From Corallincola holothuriorum (GTDB lineage Bacteria; Pseudomonadota; Gammaproteobacteria; Enterobacterales; Neiellaceae), in the NCBI RefSeq assembly GCF_003336225.1, contig NZ_QPID01000005.1, positions 62,001 to 126,000 on the forward strand: a DNA stretch of 64,000 bases. Reading direction: 5' to 3'. Of the stretch, positions 31,008 to 41,300 are shown in pieces (within the stretch, counting starts at the first letter, position 1; each line of letters begins with the position of its first letter). The position numbers and the translations under genes were made by a program. The notes beneath the pieces are model-generated. The model saw only the letters and a program-made list of their open reading frames with translations. It had not been told where the DNA came from and searched no databases.

Positions 31008-31853
31008 ATGAGCTTAGCGAGTGCACTCTATATTGTCCCTACTCCCATAGGTAACCTAGGAGACATGACACAGCGGGCCATTGAAGTGCTGACAGCAGCG
31101 GATCTGATTGCCGCTGAGGACACCCGCCATAGCCGACGTTTATTGGATGCTTACAGCATCAGTGGCCATCTTTGGTCGTTGCATGAGCACAATGAACGGG
31201 CGCGCAGTGCTGCGATTATCGAAAGGGTGCAGGCTGGGCAAATTGTCGCGCTGATATCTGACGCTGGCACACCCCTGATTAGTGACCCCGGTTATCCTTT
31301 GTTGCGTGCTTGTCGTGATGCTGGTGTCAATGTGATCCCTTTGCCTGGGCCATGTGCAGCAATTACGGCGTTAAGTGCAGCCGGTTTGCCAACCGACAGA
31401 TTTAGTTTTGAAGGCTTTTTGCCTGCCAAATCTGGTGCACTGAACAGTCGCCTCGATGGATTGGCAAAAGAGCCTCGCACCATGGTGTTTTATGAGTCAC
31501 CACGACGGGTGCTAGTGACCTTGACCGCGATGATTGAGCATTTTGGTGCCGAGCGTGAGGCGACATTGGCAAAAGAGCTAACCAAGCGCTTTGAATCGGT
31601 TGTCCAATCGACTTTAGCTGGCTTAATTGACTGGTTAGAGGCTGAGCCAGAGCGTCAGCAGGGCGAGTTTGTTTTGGTGATTGGGGGCTATCAGGTGCCA
31701 GAGGGGGAGGGCTTGCCTGCGGAAGCTGAGCGTTGGTTAGCGCTTCTTATCGCTGAGTTACCATTGAAGAAAGCAGCCGCTTTGGTCGCTGAAATGTACG
31801 ATGTGAAGAAGAAGCTGGTTTATGACCTGGGTTTGAAGTTGCAGGGTCGCTAG
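31008..31853 (+). CDS. rsmI: 16S rRNA (cytidine-1402-2'-O)-methyltransferase RsmI
   Basis: 281 residues of the tetrapyrrole-methylase fold: LYIVPTPIGNLGDMTQRA, AAEDTRHSRRL, ALISDAGTPLISDPGYPLL and FVLVIGG are all present. It methylates the ribose of C1402 in the 30S P site together with RsmH (encoded 1.2 kb downstream), which methylates N4 of the same base. Divergent from lpoA over 101 bp. Confidence 0.97.
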   Translation: MSLASALYIVPTPIGNLGDMTQRAIEVLTAADLIAAEDTRHSRRLLDAYSISGHLWSLHEHNERARSAAIIERVQAGQIVALISDAGTPLISDPGYPLLRACRDAGVNVIPLPGPCAAITALSAAGLPTDRFSFEGFLPAKSGALNSRLDGLAKEPRTMVFYESPRRVLVTLTAMIEHFGAEREATLAKELTKRFESVVQSTLAGLIDWLEAEPERQQGEFVLVIGGYQVPEGEGLPAEAERWLALLIAELPLKKAAALVAEMYDVKKKLVYDLGLKLQGR

Positions 31854-31873
31854 CTGAAACCGCGCAACTCTGC

Positions 31874-31879
31874 TAGACT
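31874..31879 (+). promoter_or_regulatory. Extended -10 of the rnpB promoter
   Basis: TGC-TAGACT followed by a GC-rich discriminator, positioned 9 nt before the predicted RNA 5' end. The -35 would fall in the last codons of rsmI. Inferred. Confidence 0.5.
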
Positions 31880-31887
31880 CCGCCGCC

Positions 31888-32248
<361 letters not shown>

Positions 32249-32260
32249 CCCAACTTTTCT

Positions 32261-32280
32261 CTCGCCCCATCAGGGGCGAG
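32261..32280 (+). terminator. Hairpin after rnpB
   Basis: 8-bp perfect stem CTCGCCCC / GGGGCGAG with loop ATCA, 12 nt after the RNA 3' end. No T-run follows. Confidence 0.6.
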
Positions 32281-32462
32281 TGATGGCGCAAAATAACCAC
32301 TTTTTGCCTGATGCCTCTCTCTTCTCTCTGATTTCAGCACTGGAAAAATAATTTTTGGGCTGGAACGGCATTTCACCACCACTTTTATCCACTTTATCAA
32401 CGGCTTTCGATTTTGCTACAAAAACCCCATGGTGACTGGCCTCACAGCATGGTAGTGACTGC

Positions 32463-32492
32463 TTGACAAGGGTTGTTTACCCCCCCTACACT
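32463..32492 (+). promoter_or_regulatory. Pmra promoter of the dcw cluster
   Basis: Perfect -35 TTGACA (32463-32468), 18-nt spacer, -10 TACACT (32487-32492). The expected start, near 32499-32500, sits at the edge of the MraZ operator. Confidence 0.8.
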
Positions 32493-32501
32493 TTAGCACC
32501 G

Positions 32502-32526
32502 TGGGGGAAAGTGGATAATTGTGGAT
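32502..32526 (+). promoter_or_regulatory. MraZ operator: three direct repeats
   Basis: TGGGG-N5-TGGAT-N5-TGGAT, exact 5-nt spacers, just downstream of the -10. E. coli MraZ binds three TGGG-type repeats with 5-nt spacers before its own gene, so negative autoregulation is likely. Confidence 0.75.
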
Positions 32527-32559
32527 CTAAAGGCAATATAACAGGGAGCCAATCTGATC

Positions 32560-33018
32560 ATGTTTCGCGGTGCTAATGCCATCAATCTTGACAGCAAAGG
32601 TCGCCTTGCGATGCCAACTCGGTATCGTGAGACCCTTATGCAACGCTGTCAGGGACAACTGGTTTGCACTATCGATATCAAAGATCCTTGTCTATTGCTC
32701 TATCCGTTGCCGGCTTGGGAAGCGATTGAGCTCAAGTTGCAACAACTCTCCAGTATGCACCCCGCCGAAAGGCGCATGCAGCGCTTGCTGCTTGGTTACG
32801 CCACCGAAGTAGAAATGGACAAAAATGGCCGTTTACTACTCTCCGCACCACTGCGTCAGCACGCCAATTTGGATAAAAAGCTGATGCTGGTGGGCCAGCT
32901 CAATAAATTTGAGATCTGGGATGAACAGACCTGGGCAGATCAGGTTGAAGCGGATAAAGAACTCGAGCTGTCGGGCACTGAACCATTCAGTGAACGACTG
33001 CAGGATTTCTCTCTCTAA
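32560..33018 (+). CDS. mraZ: Transcriptional regulator MraZ
   Basis: 152 residues made of two SpoVT/AbrB-like swapped-hairpin units ([16 protein letters not shown] and [17 protein letters not shown], in part). It forms a ring-shaped oligomer, binds repeats at its own promoter and represses the dcw cluster. In E. coli, RsmH counteracts this effect. AGGGAG lies about 12 nt before the ATG. First gene of the cluster. Confidence 0.97.
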   Translation: MFRGANAINLDSKGRLAMPTRYRETLMQRCQGQLVCTIDIKDPCLLLYPLPAWEAIELKLQQLSSMHPAERRMQRLLLGYATEVEMDKNGRLLLSAPLRQHANLDKKLMLVGQLNKFEIWDEQTWADQVEADKELELSGTEPFSERLQDFSL

Positions 33019-33027
33019 CTAGAGGCA

Positions 33028-33966
33028 ATGGCATTGGTGCATGAAACCGTATTACTGCGCGAAGCGGTAGACGGACTGGCAATTAAACCTGATGGGATCT
33101 ACGTTGACGGCACATTTGGCCGTGGCGGACATTCCCGTGCCATTCTTTCACAGCTTGGCCCCCAAGGCCGCCTGCTTGCTATCGATCGTGACCCCACCGC
33201 GATCGCTGTGGCTGAGCAGTTCGATGACCCCCGTTTCGAGATTATCCACGGCACTTTCTCCCAAATTGCGGCCTATATGGATGAACGAGATCTGAGCGGT
33301 AAAATCGATGGTGTGCTGCTGGATCTCGGCGTGTCATCTCCGCAACTCGATGACAGTGAACGCGGTTTTAGCTTTATCAATGATGGTCCGCTGGATATGC
33401 GGATGGACAACAGCAGTGGCCAAACAGCAGCAGAGTGGCTGGCTGTCGCGGAAGCAGACGAGATCGTTCGAGTGTTGAAAGAGTATGGCGAAGAGCGCTT
33501 TGCTCGCAAAATTGCTCGCGCCATTGTCCATGACCGCGATGAAAAACCGTTTTTACGGACATCACAACTAGCCTCTTTGATTGAGCGTATTACGCCGAAT
33601 CGCGAAAAGCATAAACACCCTGCAACCCGCAGCTTTCAGGCGATCCGTATTGAGATCAATCAAGAACTCAAACAGATCCACGAAGTGCTTGCTGGAGCGA
33701 TGGAAGTGTTAGCCCCCTGCGGCAGGTTGTCGGTGATCAGCTTCCACTCGCTGGAAGATCGCATCGTTAAGCAGTTTATGCGCTTGCAGAGTAAAGGGGA
33801 GCCGATCCCTCGGGGATTGCCCCTGACAGAAGCCCAGCTGGCGGGGCGCTGTAAATTGAAAACATTAGGTAAGGCGATCAAGCCCAGTGCTGCAGAGGTT
33901 GAGGCTAACCCTCGCTCACGCAGTTCAGTGCTACGCATTGCCGAGCGCCTTGAGGTGCCGCTATGA
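33028..33966 (+). CDS. rsmH: 16S rRNA (cytosine-1402-N4)-methyltransferase RsmH
   Basis: 312 residues with the SAM-binding motif around [16 protein letters not shown], the catalytic-region [13 protein letters not shown] and [15 protein letters not shown], and C-terminal [10 protein letters not shown]. Methylates N4 of C1402 of 16S rRNA, completing m4Cm with RsmI. It overlaps ftsL by 4 nt. Confidence 0.98.
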   Translation: MALVHETVLLREAVDGLAIKPDGIYVDGTFGRGGHSRAILSQLGPQGRLLAIDRDPTAIAVAEQFDDPRFEIIHGTFSQIAAYMDERDLSGKIDGVLLDLGVSSPQLDDSERGFSFINDGPLDMRMDNSSGQTAAEWLAVAEADEIVRVLKEYGEERFARKIARAIVHDRDEKPFLRTSQLASLIERITPNREKHKHPATRSFQAIRIEINQELKQIHEVLAGAMEVLAPCGRLSVISFHSLEDRIVKQFMRLQSKGEPIPRGLPLTEAQLAGRCKLKTLGKAIKPSAAEVEANPRSRSSVLRIAERLEVPL

Positions 33967-34277
33967 CAGATAGCCAGCGCAGCCTCAGCCTATTGGTCTT
34001 TCAGGACCTATGGCGGCATAAAGGGTTATTCAGCATGGCGCTGATTAACCTGTGTTGTGCGTTTGCGGTGATCCTAACCGTGCACCACGCCCGTCAAGGC
34101 AACATCGTTTTGGAGCAGCTACTGGAGCGTCAGGATCAGCTGAAGGTCGAGTACCGCCATCTGTTGCTGGAAGAGAATTCGTTGGCCGAGCATAGTCGCA
34201 TTGAGCGCCTTGCAAGCAGCCGATTACAGATGATCAGGCCAAGCCCTGAGTCTGAAAAAGTGGTGAGACTGCCATGA
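33963..34277 (+). CDS. ftsL: Cell division protein FtsL
   Basis: 104-residue bitopic protein. Short cytoplasmic N-terminus, one membrane helix (about 20-40, [19 protein letters not shown]), then a periplasmic coiled coil ([20 protein letters not shown]). It forms the FtsQLB complex with FtsB and FtsQ, which activates FtsWI. Start overlaps rsmH; stop overlaps ftsI by 4 nt. Confidence 0.95.
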   Translation: MTDSQRSLSLLVFQDLWRHKGLFSMALINLCCAFAVILTVHHARQGNIVLEQLLERQDQLKVEYRHLLLEENSLAEHSRIERLASSRLQMIRPSPESEKVVRLP

Positions 34278-36022
34278 GTAAACAGGCAAAAGCCAATAAG
34301 GGACATCAACACTTCGCCTGGCGCTTCTATTGCGTTTTGGGTGCAGTGTCTTTGTTGTTCGTTGCGCTTTTGTCTCGCGCTGCCTATATCCAGGTACTGG
34401 ATCCGGATCGCTTGCGTATGGAGGGTGATAATCGCTCATTGCGCACCAAGACTGAAATTGTTCAGCGCAGCTTGATCACAGATCGTAATGGCATCGAACT
34501 TGCGGTGAGCGTGCCGGTAGAAGCGGTCTGGGTAGATCCAAAAATTCTGTTTGAAAAAGATGGCTTGTCGATGACCCGTCGCTGGCAAGCATTGTGTGAT
34601 GTGTTAGACCTCGATTTCGATAAAGTGATGGCGAGGATGCAGGGGAGTAAAGGTAAACGTTTTGTTTATCTGCAGCGTCAGCTGTCACCTGCAATGTCTG
34701 GCTATGTCGAGAATCTCAAGATCCCGGGGGTTTACCTGAAGTCCGAGTCACGCCGTTTCTATCCTACAGGCGAAGTCAGTGCTCACTTGATTGGTTTTAC
34801 CGACATTGATGACAGGGGCCTTGAAGGGCTTGAGCGCAGTTATGATGAGTGGTTAACGGGTACCGACGGTAAGCGAAAAGTTCGTAAGGACCGTGGCGGA
34901 CGGGTGATCGAATCTTTGGAAGTGCTGGAGCAAGCGGAAACGCCCCACGATCTCGTGCTTAGCATTGATCAGCGGATTCAAGCGCTGGCTTATCAAGAGT
35001 TGAAGAAAGCCACGGAATATCATCGCGCAACATCGGGATCGGTGGTGGTATTGGATGTGCGGACCGGTGAAGTGTTGGCAATGGTTAATACCCCTTCATA
35101 TAACCCTAATAACCGCAAAGGCTTGAAGAATCACCGTACCCGTAACCGAGCCGTGACAGATACGTTTGAACCGGGCTCGTCAGTTAAACCGCTGGCCGTT
35201 ATCAGTGCCTTGGATGCTGGTTCAGTGCAGTCAGATACTGTGGTTGATACGTCGCCTGGTTGGATGCGTATTGGAGGTCGTCAGGTACGAGACTCCCGTG
35301 ATTATGGTGAGCTGGATTTGGCAGGGATCCTGCAAAAATCTAGCAATGTTGGCGTTAGCAAACTGGCTCTTTCTGTGCCTGTGGAACAGCTGCTTGGCAC
35401 TTTTTACAGCTTAGGTTTCGGTAGTGATACCGGCTTGGGGCTGCCGGGTGAAAGCAGTGGTGTGATCCATGAGCGCCGTCGCTGGTCGGAATTTGAAGTG
35501 GCAACCCTGAGTTTTGGCTATGGATTGACGGTGACCACGTTGCAGCTAGCCCAAGCCTACGCGGTATTAGGAAGCGGCGGTTTATTGCGTCCACTTTCGA
35601 TTATCAAAACCGATGAGCCACTGCCCGCCAAACGTGTGCTGGATCAGCAGGTTGCCCGCAGTGTTCTCACTATGATGAATGCCGTGACCGAAGAGGGCGG
35701 TACAGGTATTGCCGCACAAGTTGCCGGTTATCGCGTATCGGGTAAGACGGGTACCTCAAGAAAAGCGGTGGCCGGGGGGTATGGCGATGACTATGTTGCG
35801 TCATTTGCCGGAGTGGCACCTTTGGATAACCCGCGATTAGCGATCGTGGTGGTCGTCAATGAGCCCGCCGGAGATAGATATTATGGCGGTGATGTTGCCG
35901 CGCCGGTGTTTGGTAAAGTGATGGCGGGCGCATTGAGGGCGCTCAATATTAGCCCTGATGCGGTGGGGGATAGCCGCATTGCGGTGCTCAGTGGAGGAAA
36001 GCCTGATGGCTCAGCTCGCTGA
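34274..36022 (+). CDS. ftsI: Peptidoglycan transpeptidase FtsI (PBP3)
   Basis: 582 residues: membrane anchor near residues 15-38, pedestal/dimerisation domain, then the transpeptidase domain. The active-site motifs are S302-S-V-K305 (SxxK), SSN and KTGTS. It crosslinks septal peptidoglycan with FtsW. It overlaps murE by 17 nt. Confidence 0.98.
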   Translation: MSKQAKANKGHQHFAWRFYCVLGAVSLLFVALLSRAAYIQVLDPDRLRMEGDNRSLRTKTEIVQRSLITDRNGIELAVSVPVEAVWVDPKILFEKDGLSMTRRWQALCDVLDLDFDKVMARMQGSKGKRFVYLQRQLSPAMSGYVENLKIPGVYLKSESRRFYPTGEVSAHLIGFTDIDDRGLEGLERSYDEWLTGTDGKRKVRKDRGGRVIESLEVLEQAETPHDLVLSIDQRIQALAYQELKKATEYHRATSGSVVVLDVRTGEVLAMVNTPSYNPNNRKGLKNHRTRNRAVTDTFEPGSSVKPLAVISALDAGSVQSDTVVDTSPGWMRIGGRQVRDSRDYGELDLAGILQKSSNVGVSKLALSVPVEQLLGTFYSLGFGSDTGLGLPGESSGVIHERRRWSEFEVATLSFGYGLTVTTLQLAQAYAVLGSGGLLRPLSIIKTDEPLPAKRVLDQQVARSVLTMMNAVTEEGGTGIAAQVAGYRVSGKTGTSRKAVAGGYGDDYVASFAGVAPLDNPRLAIVVVVNEPAGDRYYGGDVAAPVFGKVMAGALRALNISPDAVGDSRIAVLSGGKPDGSAR

Positions 36023-37499
36023 ACTGCTCCCAAATTACTCTATTACGTTGCCAGCGATATCGCTGGCACAGATGCATCTGGACAGTCGACAAATTCGTCC
36101 TGGTGATCTGTTTGCTGCTATCCCTGGGCATCTGGTTGATGGCCGTGAATATATTGCGAGTGCTTTGACGGCTGGAGCTGCCGCTATTCTGGCCGCGGGC
36201 GACGAAGAAGCATTGGTTTGGCACCAGGCAAAAGATGCGGGTGCGGTGCCAGAGATCCGCGTGCCTGATTTAGCACGTCGGTTGCCACAGATCGCTGCCC
36301 AGTTTTACGGTGAGCCAGGTCAGCAGATGAAAGTGATTGGTGTCACAGGTACCAATGGTAAATCGTCTGTTTGTTCCATGTGTGCACAGTTGGCACAACT
36401 GTGTGATGAACAGGGTGGCGTGGTCGGTACGCTGGGATGGGGCGCGGTAGATCAGTTGCAGCAAACAGCAAATACGACTCCCGACTGCGTTTCTGTGCAA
36501 CAGATGCTAGCGGCGATGCGAAACGAACAGATGTCATTGGTGGCAATGGAAGTTTCTTCCCATGGCTTAATGCAAGGGCGCGCAGATGCTGTACCTTTCA
36601 GCACGGCAATTTTTACCAATCTGTCTCGTGATCACCTTGATTACCATGAAGATATGGCGAGTTATTTTGCCGCTAAGAAGCGCCTATTTTCACTGCCGAG
36701 TGTAAAGCGGGCGGTGATCAACGTGGAAGATAGCGAAGGGCGCGTTCTCTTTGCTGAATTGCGCGAGACGCTGGACTGTTGTGTGGTGGGAGATGTCGCC
36801 GCGTTGTCCGAACTGGGTTGTGCCCAGTTCATCGCTTATCAAGAGCTGTCTCACTTTTCTGATGGTATGCGCTGTGAGTTATCGAGCCACTGGGGCGAGG
36901 CGAGTTTATATCTGCCATTGATCGGTGATTTTAATCTTCGTAATTTTCTTTGCGCTCTCGCGGCTTTGTGCGTTGAAGGTTATGACTTCCAGCAGCTGGT
37001 GGCTATGGCGGCAAAGCTACAACCTGCCGCTGGCCGTATGGAACTGATACACAAACCGGGGCATCCTGGCCTGGTGGTTGATTATGCACACACACCAGAT
37101 GCGTTGGAAAAAGCCTTGGCCGCCTGTCGTCATCATTGCCATGGGCAACTATGGTGCGTATTTGGCTGTGGTGGAGATCGTGACGTTGGCAAACGTCCAT
37201 TGATGGCGAAAGTGGCCGAGCAGTTGGCTGATCATGTGGTGGTTACCGCGGACAATCCCCGTAGCGAACCGCAGCACCAAATTACCCAAGATATACTGGC
37301 TGGATTTGCTTTCCCTGAGCAGATCTCTGTCGTGGAAGACCGCAGCCAGGCAATCGTACAAGCCTTTAGTCAAGCGGCGATGGCTGATCTGATATTGATT
37401 GCCGGTAAAGGCCATGAAGATTACCAATTGGTTGGTAAGCAAACCTTGCATCATGATGATGGTTTGGTTGCCCGCCGCTTAATGGAGGAGGCGTTATGA
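36006..37499 (+). CDS. murE: UDP-MurNAc-L-Ala-D-Glu:meso-diaminopimelate ligase MurE
   Basis: 497 residues with ATP-binding GVTGTNGKSS (112-121) and the substrate-specificity motif D416-N-P-R419. DNPR selects meso-diaminopimelate rather than lysine, so the organism has Gram-negative-type peptidoglycan. I start at the ATG 36006, which has GGAGG 9 nt upstream inside ftsI. The in-frame extension to 35958 overlaps ftsI further and is not conserved. Overlaps murF by 4 nt. Confidence 0.98.
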   Translation: MAQLAELLPNYSITLPAISLAQMHLDSRQIRPGDLFAAIPGHLVDGREYIASALTAGAAAILAAGDEEALVWHQAKDAGAVPEIRVPDLARRLPQIAAQFYGEPGQQMKVIGVTGTNGKSSVCSMCAQLAQLCDEQGGVVGTLGWGAVDQLQQTANTTPDCVSVQQMLAAMRNEQMSLVAMEVSSHGLMQGRADAVPFSTAIFTNLSRDHLDYHEDMASYFAAKKRLFSLPSVKRAVINVEDSEGRVLFAELRETLDCCVVGDVAALSELGCAQFIAYQELSHFSDGMRCELSSHWGEASLYLPLIGDFNLRNFLCALAALCVEGYDFQQLVAMAAKLQPAAGRMELIHKPGHPGLVVDYAHTPDALEKALAACRHHCHGQLWCVFGCGGDRDVGKRPLMAKVAEQLADHVVVTADNPRSEPQHQITQDILAGFAFPEQISVVEDRSQAIVQAFSQAAMADLILIAGKGHEDYQLVGKQTLHHDDGLVARRLMEEAL

Positions 37500-38887
37500 T
37501 CTCCCTGAAATTGAGCCAGATCGCCAATTCGCTAAATGGGCGTTTAGTCGGTGATGAGCTCACCATTGATAATGTGAGTACCGATACCCGTGCCATTGGC
37601 AAAGGCGATCTGTTTGTTGCCCTGAAAGGGTTGCGTTTTGATGCCCATGAATTTGCCGGACAGGCGGTGAGTGATGGTGCTGTGGCCTTGGTCGTGGATC
37701 ACGAATTAGATCTGCCTGTGCCACAAATTGTGGTGACAGATACCCGCATCGCTTTGGGTGATTTGGGTGCTTTGGTGCGCCGTTCGGTTAATCCGCAGGT
37801 AGTCGCTATTACCGGTAGTACAGGTAAAACAACGGTCAAGGAGATGACCGCGGCGATCTTGGCAGAGCAAGGCCAAGTGTTGGCGACCCAGGGCAACTTT
37901 AATAACGATATTGGTGTGCCGCTTACCCTGTTACGCCTGACTGAAGATGATCAGTTCGCAGTGATCGAACTCGGTGCCAATCATATTGGCGAAATCGCCT
38001 ATACCGTTGGGCTAACGGCGCCAGATGTCGCCGTGATAACCAATGCCGGAGCCTCTCATCTGGAAGGCTTTGGTAGTTTGCATGGTGTGGTTAGAGCAAA
38101 GGGCGAAATACTGAATGGTATTGAGCAGGGCGGTAATGCCGTGTTGAATTTCGATTCACCGGATCTGGCCTATTGGCAGGGGCGCTGTGGCGAGCACCCT
38201 GTTCTCGGATTCTCCATCGACAAGCCTGATGCCACTGTTTTTGCCACCGATATCGATTTTGATAATGAGGGGCGTGCCAGCTTTATATTGAATCTGCCAG
38301 CGCAGCAGGCACAGGTGCACTTGACGGTACCTGGTGAGCACAATGTTAGTAACGCTATGGCTGCGGCTGCCGCTTGCTATGGCCTAGGTATCGATGCGCA
38401 GACGATCGCCAATGGCTTGGGCCATATGACCTCGGTAAAAGGTCGACTCAATGTGTATCACCCCAGCGATGATATCCGCCTGATTGATGACACTTATAAC
38501 GCCAATGAAGCGTCGGTCAAAGCGGCGATCAAGTTGCTCGCACGCTACCCCGGTGAAAAGGTATTGGTGCTCGGCGATATGAAAGAGCTGGGGGCGCAAG
38601 CGAAAGAGTTACACGAAGGCGTTGGTGTATTTGCTCAGCAACAGGGGATTAGTGCGCTTTACGCTGTGGGCGAACTTAGTGGTTGTGCCGCTGGTCGTCA
38701 CAGTAACGGCCACCATTTTAACGATAAAGCGCGTTTGGTTGATGCGCTGAGGGAGCTGCTCAATCAAGGTCGTCCGACGACTGTGCTGGTGAAAGGATCT
38801 CGCAGCTCAAATATGGATAAAGTGGTTGCGGATCTTCTGCAACGACTGGAACAAGAAAAAGAGATGATAGGAGTTGCAGGATGCTAG
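37496..38887 (+). CDS. murF: UDP-MurNAc-tripeptide:D-Ala-D-Ala ligase MurF
   Basis: 463 residues; Mur ligase order of N-terminal UDP-binding domain ([18 protein letters not shown]), central ATPase with TGSTGKTT (106-113) and [12 protein letters not shown], and C-terminal domain. Adds D-Ala-D-Ala to complete the pentapeptide. Starts at a 4-nt overlap with murE and overlaps mraY by 7 nt. Confidence 0.98.
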   Translation: MISLKLSQIANSLNGRLVGDELTIDNVSTDTRAIGKGDLFVALKGLRFDAHEFAGQAVSDGAVALVVDHELDLPVPQIVVTDTRIALGDLGALVRRSVNPQVVAITGSTGKTTVKEMTAAILAEQGQVLATQGNFNNDIGVPLTLLRLTEDDQFAVIELGANHIGEIAYTVGLTAPDVAVITNAGASHLEGFGSLHGVVRAKGEILNGIEQGGNAVLNFDSPDLAYWQGRCGEHPVLGFSIDKPDATVFATDIDFDNEGRASFILNLPAQQAQVHLTVPGEHNVSNAMAAAAACYGLGIDAQTIANGLGHMTSVKGRLNVYHPSDDIRLIDDTYNANEASVKAAIKLLARYPGEKVLVLGDMKELGAQAKELHEGVGVFAQQQGISALYAVGELSGCAAGRHSNGHHFNDKARLVDALRELLNQGRPTTVLVKGSRSSNMDKVVADLLQRLEQEKEMIGVAGC

Positions 38888-39963
38888 TTTGGCTGGCGGA
38901 GTACCTGACCCAATACTACACGGGCTTTAATGTCTTCTCGTATCTAACGATGCGGTCGATTTTAGGTGTACTGACGGCACTGGTAATGTCACTGATGATG
39001 GGGCCCTGGGTGATCAGAAAACTGCAGTTACTGCAGATCGGTCAGACCGTGCGCGATGATGGTCCGCAGAGCCACTTGTCAAAATCGGGCACGCCGACCA
39101 TGGGTGGGTTGATGATCTTAGGCTCAGTACTGACCAGTGTTTTGTTATGGGCCGATCTGTCCAATCACTATGTCTGGGTGATGCTGTTTGTGATTGTGTC
39201 ATTTGGCCTGATCGGCTTGATTGATGATTATCGTAAAGTGGTTCGCAAAGACCCCAAGGGTTTGATCGCCCGTTGGAAGTATTTCTGGCAGTCGGTCGCG
39301 GCACTGACCATTGCGGGATTTCTCTATTATAACGCGCAGTTAGATGCTGAAACGGTATTGGTCGTACCCTTCTTTAAGGATGTGCTGCCGCAGCTAGGGC
39401 TGTTCTATCTGGTGGTCGCTTACTTTGCGATTGTCGGTACCAGTAATGCGGTGAACTTGACTGATGGGTTAGATGGCTTGGCGATTGTCCCCACGATCAT
39501 GGTGGCGTCTGCGCTGGCCTTCATTGCTTACCTCACAGGTAACGTTAACTTCTCCGCTTATTTGCAGATCCCATATATCCCCTATACCAGTGAACTGGTG
39601 GTGGTCTGTGCGGCCATTGCTGGGGCCGGTATCGGTTTTCTTTGGTTCAATACCTATCCAGCACAGGTGTTTATGGGTGATGTTGGCTCGTTAACCTTGG
39701 GTGCCGCTTTAGGCGCCGTTGCTGTGATGGTGCGTCAAGAGTTGGTGTTGATCATCATGGGCGGGGTGTTCGTGATGGAAACGGTGTCGGTGATCCTGCA
39801 GGTGGGCTCATTTAAGCTGCGGGGGCAACGTATTTTCCGCATGGCTCCGATACATCACCACTATGAATTAAAAGGCTGGCCAGAGCCTCGCGTTATTGTG
39901 CGTTTTTGGATCATCTCGTTGATCCTCGTTCTGGTTGGTTTGGCAACATTGAAGGTACGTTAA
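38881..39963 (+). CDS. mraY: Phospho-MurNAc-pentapeptide transferase MraY
   Basis: 360-residue inner-membrane enzyme with about ten membrane helices. Conserved cytoplasmic motifs include [19 protein letters not shown] (Mg2+-binding Asp pair) and [10 protein letters not shown], then [14 protein letters not shown] near the C-terminus. It makes lipid I from UDP-MurNAc-pentapeptide and undecaprenyl phosphate. TAATG junction with murD. Confidence 0.98.
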   Translation: MLVWLAEYLTQYYTGFNVFSYLTMRSILGVLTALVMSLMMGPWVIRKLQLLQIGQTVRDDGPQSHLSKSGTPTMGGLMILGSVLTSVLLWADLSNHYVWVMLFVIVSFGLIGLIDDYRKVVRKDPKGLIARWKYFWQSVAALTIAGFLYYNAQLDAETVLVVPFFKDVLPQLGLFYLVVAYFAIVGTSNAVNLTDGLDGLAIVPTIMVASALAFIAYLTGNVNFSAYLQIPYIPYTSELVVVCAAIAGAGIGFLWFNTYPAQVFMGDVGSLTLGAALGAVAVMVRQELVLIIMGGVFVMETVSVILQVGSFKLRGQRIFRMAPIHHHYELKGWPEPRVIVRFWIISLILVLVGLATLKVR

Positions 39964-41300
39964 TGATCGATTACGGCGGACAACAGATAGTCATCGTAGG
40001 GCTCGGGCAGAGCGGGGTCTCTTGTGCCCGCTTTTTGCGCGCGCGCGGTGCCTGTCCGCTGTTAATGGACACACGTGAAATGCCTGCCGCTTACGTTAAT
40101 GCCCCCGATCTGCAAGGCTTACCTACTTGCTTTGGCGGTCTTAATGAAGATATGTTGTTGAGTGCCGAGCTGATCGTTGTCAGTCCAGGGTTGTCACTGA
40201 AACTGCCTGCATTAAGTAAAGCCATGTCGGCTGGTATCGATGTGGTGGGTGATATTGAGCTGTTTGCCAGAGAAGTGACTGCACCTGTCGTGGCCATTAC
40301 CGGCTCCAATGGCAAGTCTACCGTGACCACATTGCTCGGTGAGATGGCCCATGCAGCACGCTTGAAAGTTGCCATCGCAGGAAATATTGGTATCCCAGCG
40401 TTGGACCAAATTTCGCCTGAAATAGAGCTGTATGTGCTTGAACTGTCGAGTTTCCAGTTGGAAACCACGTCCAGTTTGAACTGTATTGCCGCCACCGTGC
40501 TCAATGTTTCAGAAGATCATATGGACAGATATGATGATTTGGCCAGCTACAGCCTGGCGAAACAACGTGTCTATGCCCATGCCGAAAATATCGTATTTAA
40601 CCGTGCCGATAGTCAGACCTGGTGTAGCCGGTTCCTCACCCATGGTTGCCGCTTCAGCTATGGTTTGGACGCGCCACGAGATAGTGAATCCATTGGTATT
40701 GCTGAGCATCAAGGGGCGCGATGGCTGATGCGTGGCGATAAGCCATTGATAGCCGTCTCAGAGCTTAAATTGCTGGGAGCCCATAATCTCGCCAACGTGG
40801 CTGCGGCAATGGCGTTGGCAACCCTCGCCGGGATCCCGTTGTCGGCGATGAAAGAAGCTGTGCGCTCGTTTAAAGGGCTTGCCCATCGTTGCGAGTTTGT
40901 GTGTGAACGCAATGGTGTTATTTACGTCAACGATTCGAAAGCGACGAATGTGGGAGCAACGGAAGCGGCGATCTCCGGTTTAGTTGATAGCATTGATGGT
41001 CAATTAATTCTATTGGCTGGTGGTGATGGAAAAGGTGCAGACTTCGCCCCGCTGCAAGCGGCACTGGCGCAGGTGGATTGCCTGATCACCTTTGGCCGTG
41101 ATGGTGAAAAGATCGCAGCGTTAAAGCCTGATAGTCACGAAGTGGCCGTGTTGGAGCAAGCCGTCGCCAAAGCGTGTCACATAGCCCAGCCGGGTGATGT
41201 TGTTTTATTGTCTCCCGCTTGTGCCAGCTTCGATCAGTTCCAAAGTTTTGAGCATCGTGGGCAGCGTTTTGCCCAGTTGGTACAGGAGGCCACCGTATGA
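39963..41300 (+). CDS. murD: UDP-MurNAc-L-alanine:D-glutamate ligase MurD
   Basis: 445 residues. N-terminal Rossmann-like domain (IVIVGLGQSGVSCARFL), ATPase motif ITGSNGKST (112-120), then LNVSEDHMDRY and YVNDSKATN. Adds D-glutamate in the cytoplasm. The ATG at 39963 shares a base with the mraY stop; an in-frame extension to 39906 lies inside mraY and was rejected. Overlaps ftsW by 4 nt. Confidence 0.98.
   Translation: MIDYGGQQIVIVGLGQSGVSCARFLRARGACPLLMDTREMPAAYVNAPDLQGLPTCFGGLNEDMLLSAELIVVSPGLSLKLPALSKAMSAGIDVVGDIELFAREVTAPVVAITGSNGKSTVTTLLGEMAHAARLKVAIAGNIGIPALDQISPEIELYVLELSSFQLETTSSLNCIAATVLNVSEDHMDRYDDLASYSLAKQRVYAHAENIVFNRADSQTWCSRFLTHGCRFSYGLDAPRDSESIGIAEHQGARWLMRGDKPLIAVSELKLLGAHNLANVAAAMALATLAGIPLSAMKEAVRSFKGLAHRCEFVCERNGVIYVNDSKATNVGATEAAISGLVDSIDGQLILLAGGDGKGADFAPLQAALAQVDCLITFGRDGEKIAALKPDSHEVAVLEQAVAKACHIAQPGDVVLLSPACASFDQFQSFEHRGQRFAQLVQEATV

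Larger units (their letters stand above)
32249..32559. other. 311-bp non-coding region between rnpB and mraZ
   Basis: It holds the rnpB 3' hairpin (32261-32280), an AT-rich stretch (about 32338-32360), a minus-strand pair of MraZ-like boxes (32377-32391), the dcw promoter (32463-32492) and the MraZ operator (32502-32526). I see no convincing ORF. Confidence 0.7.
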
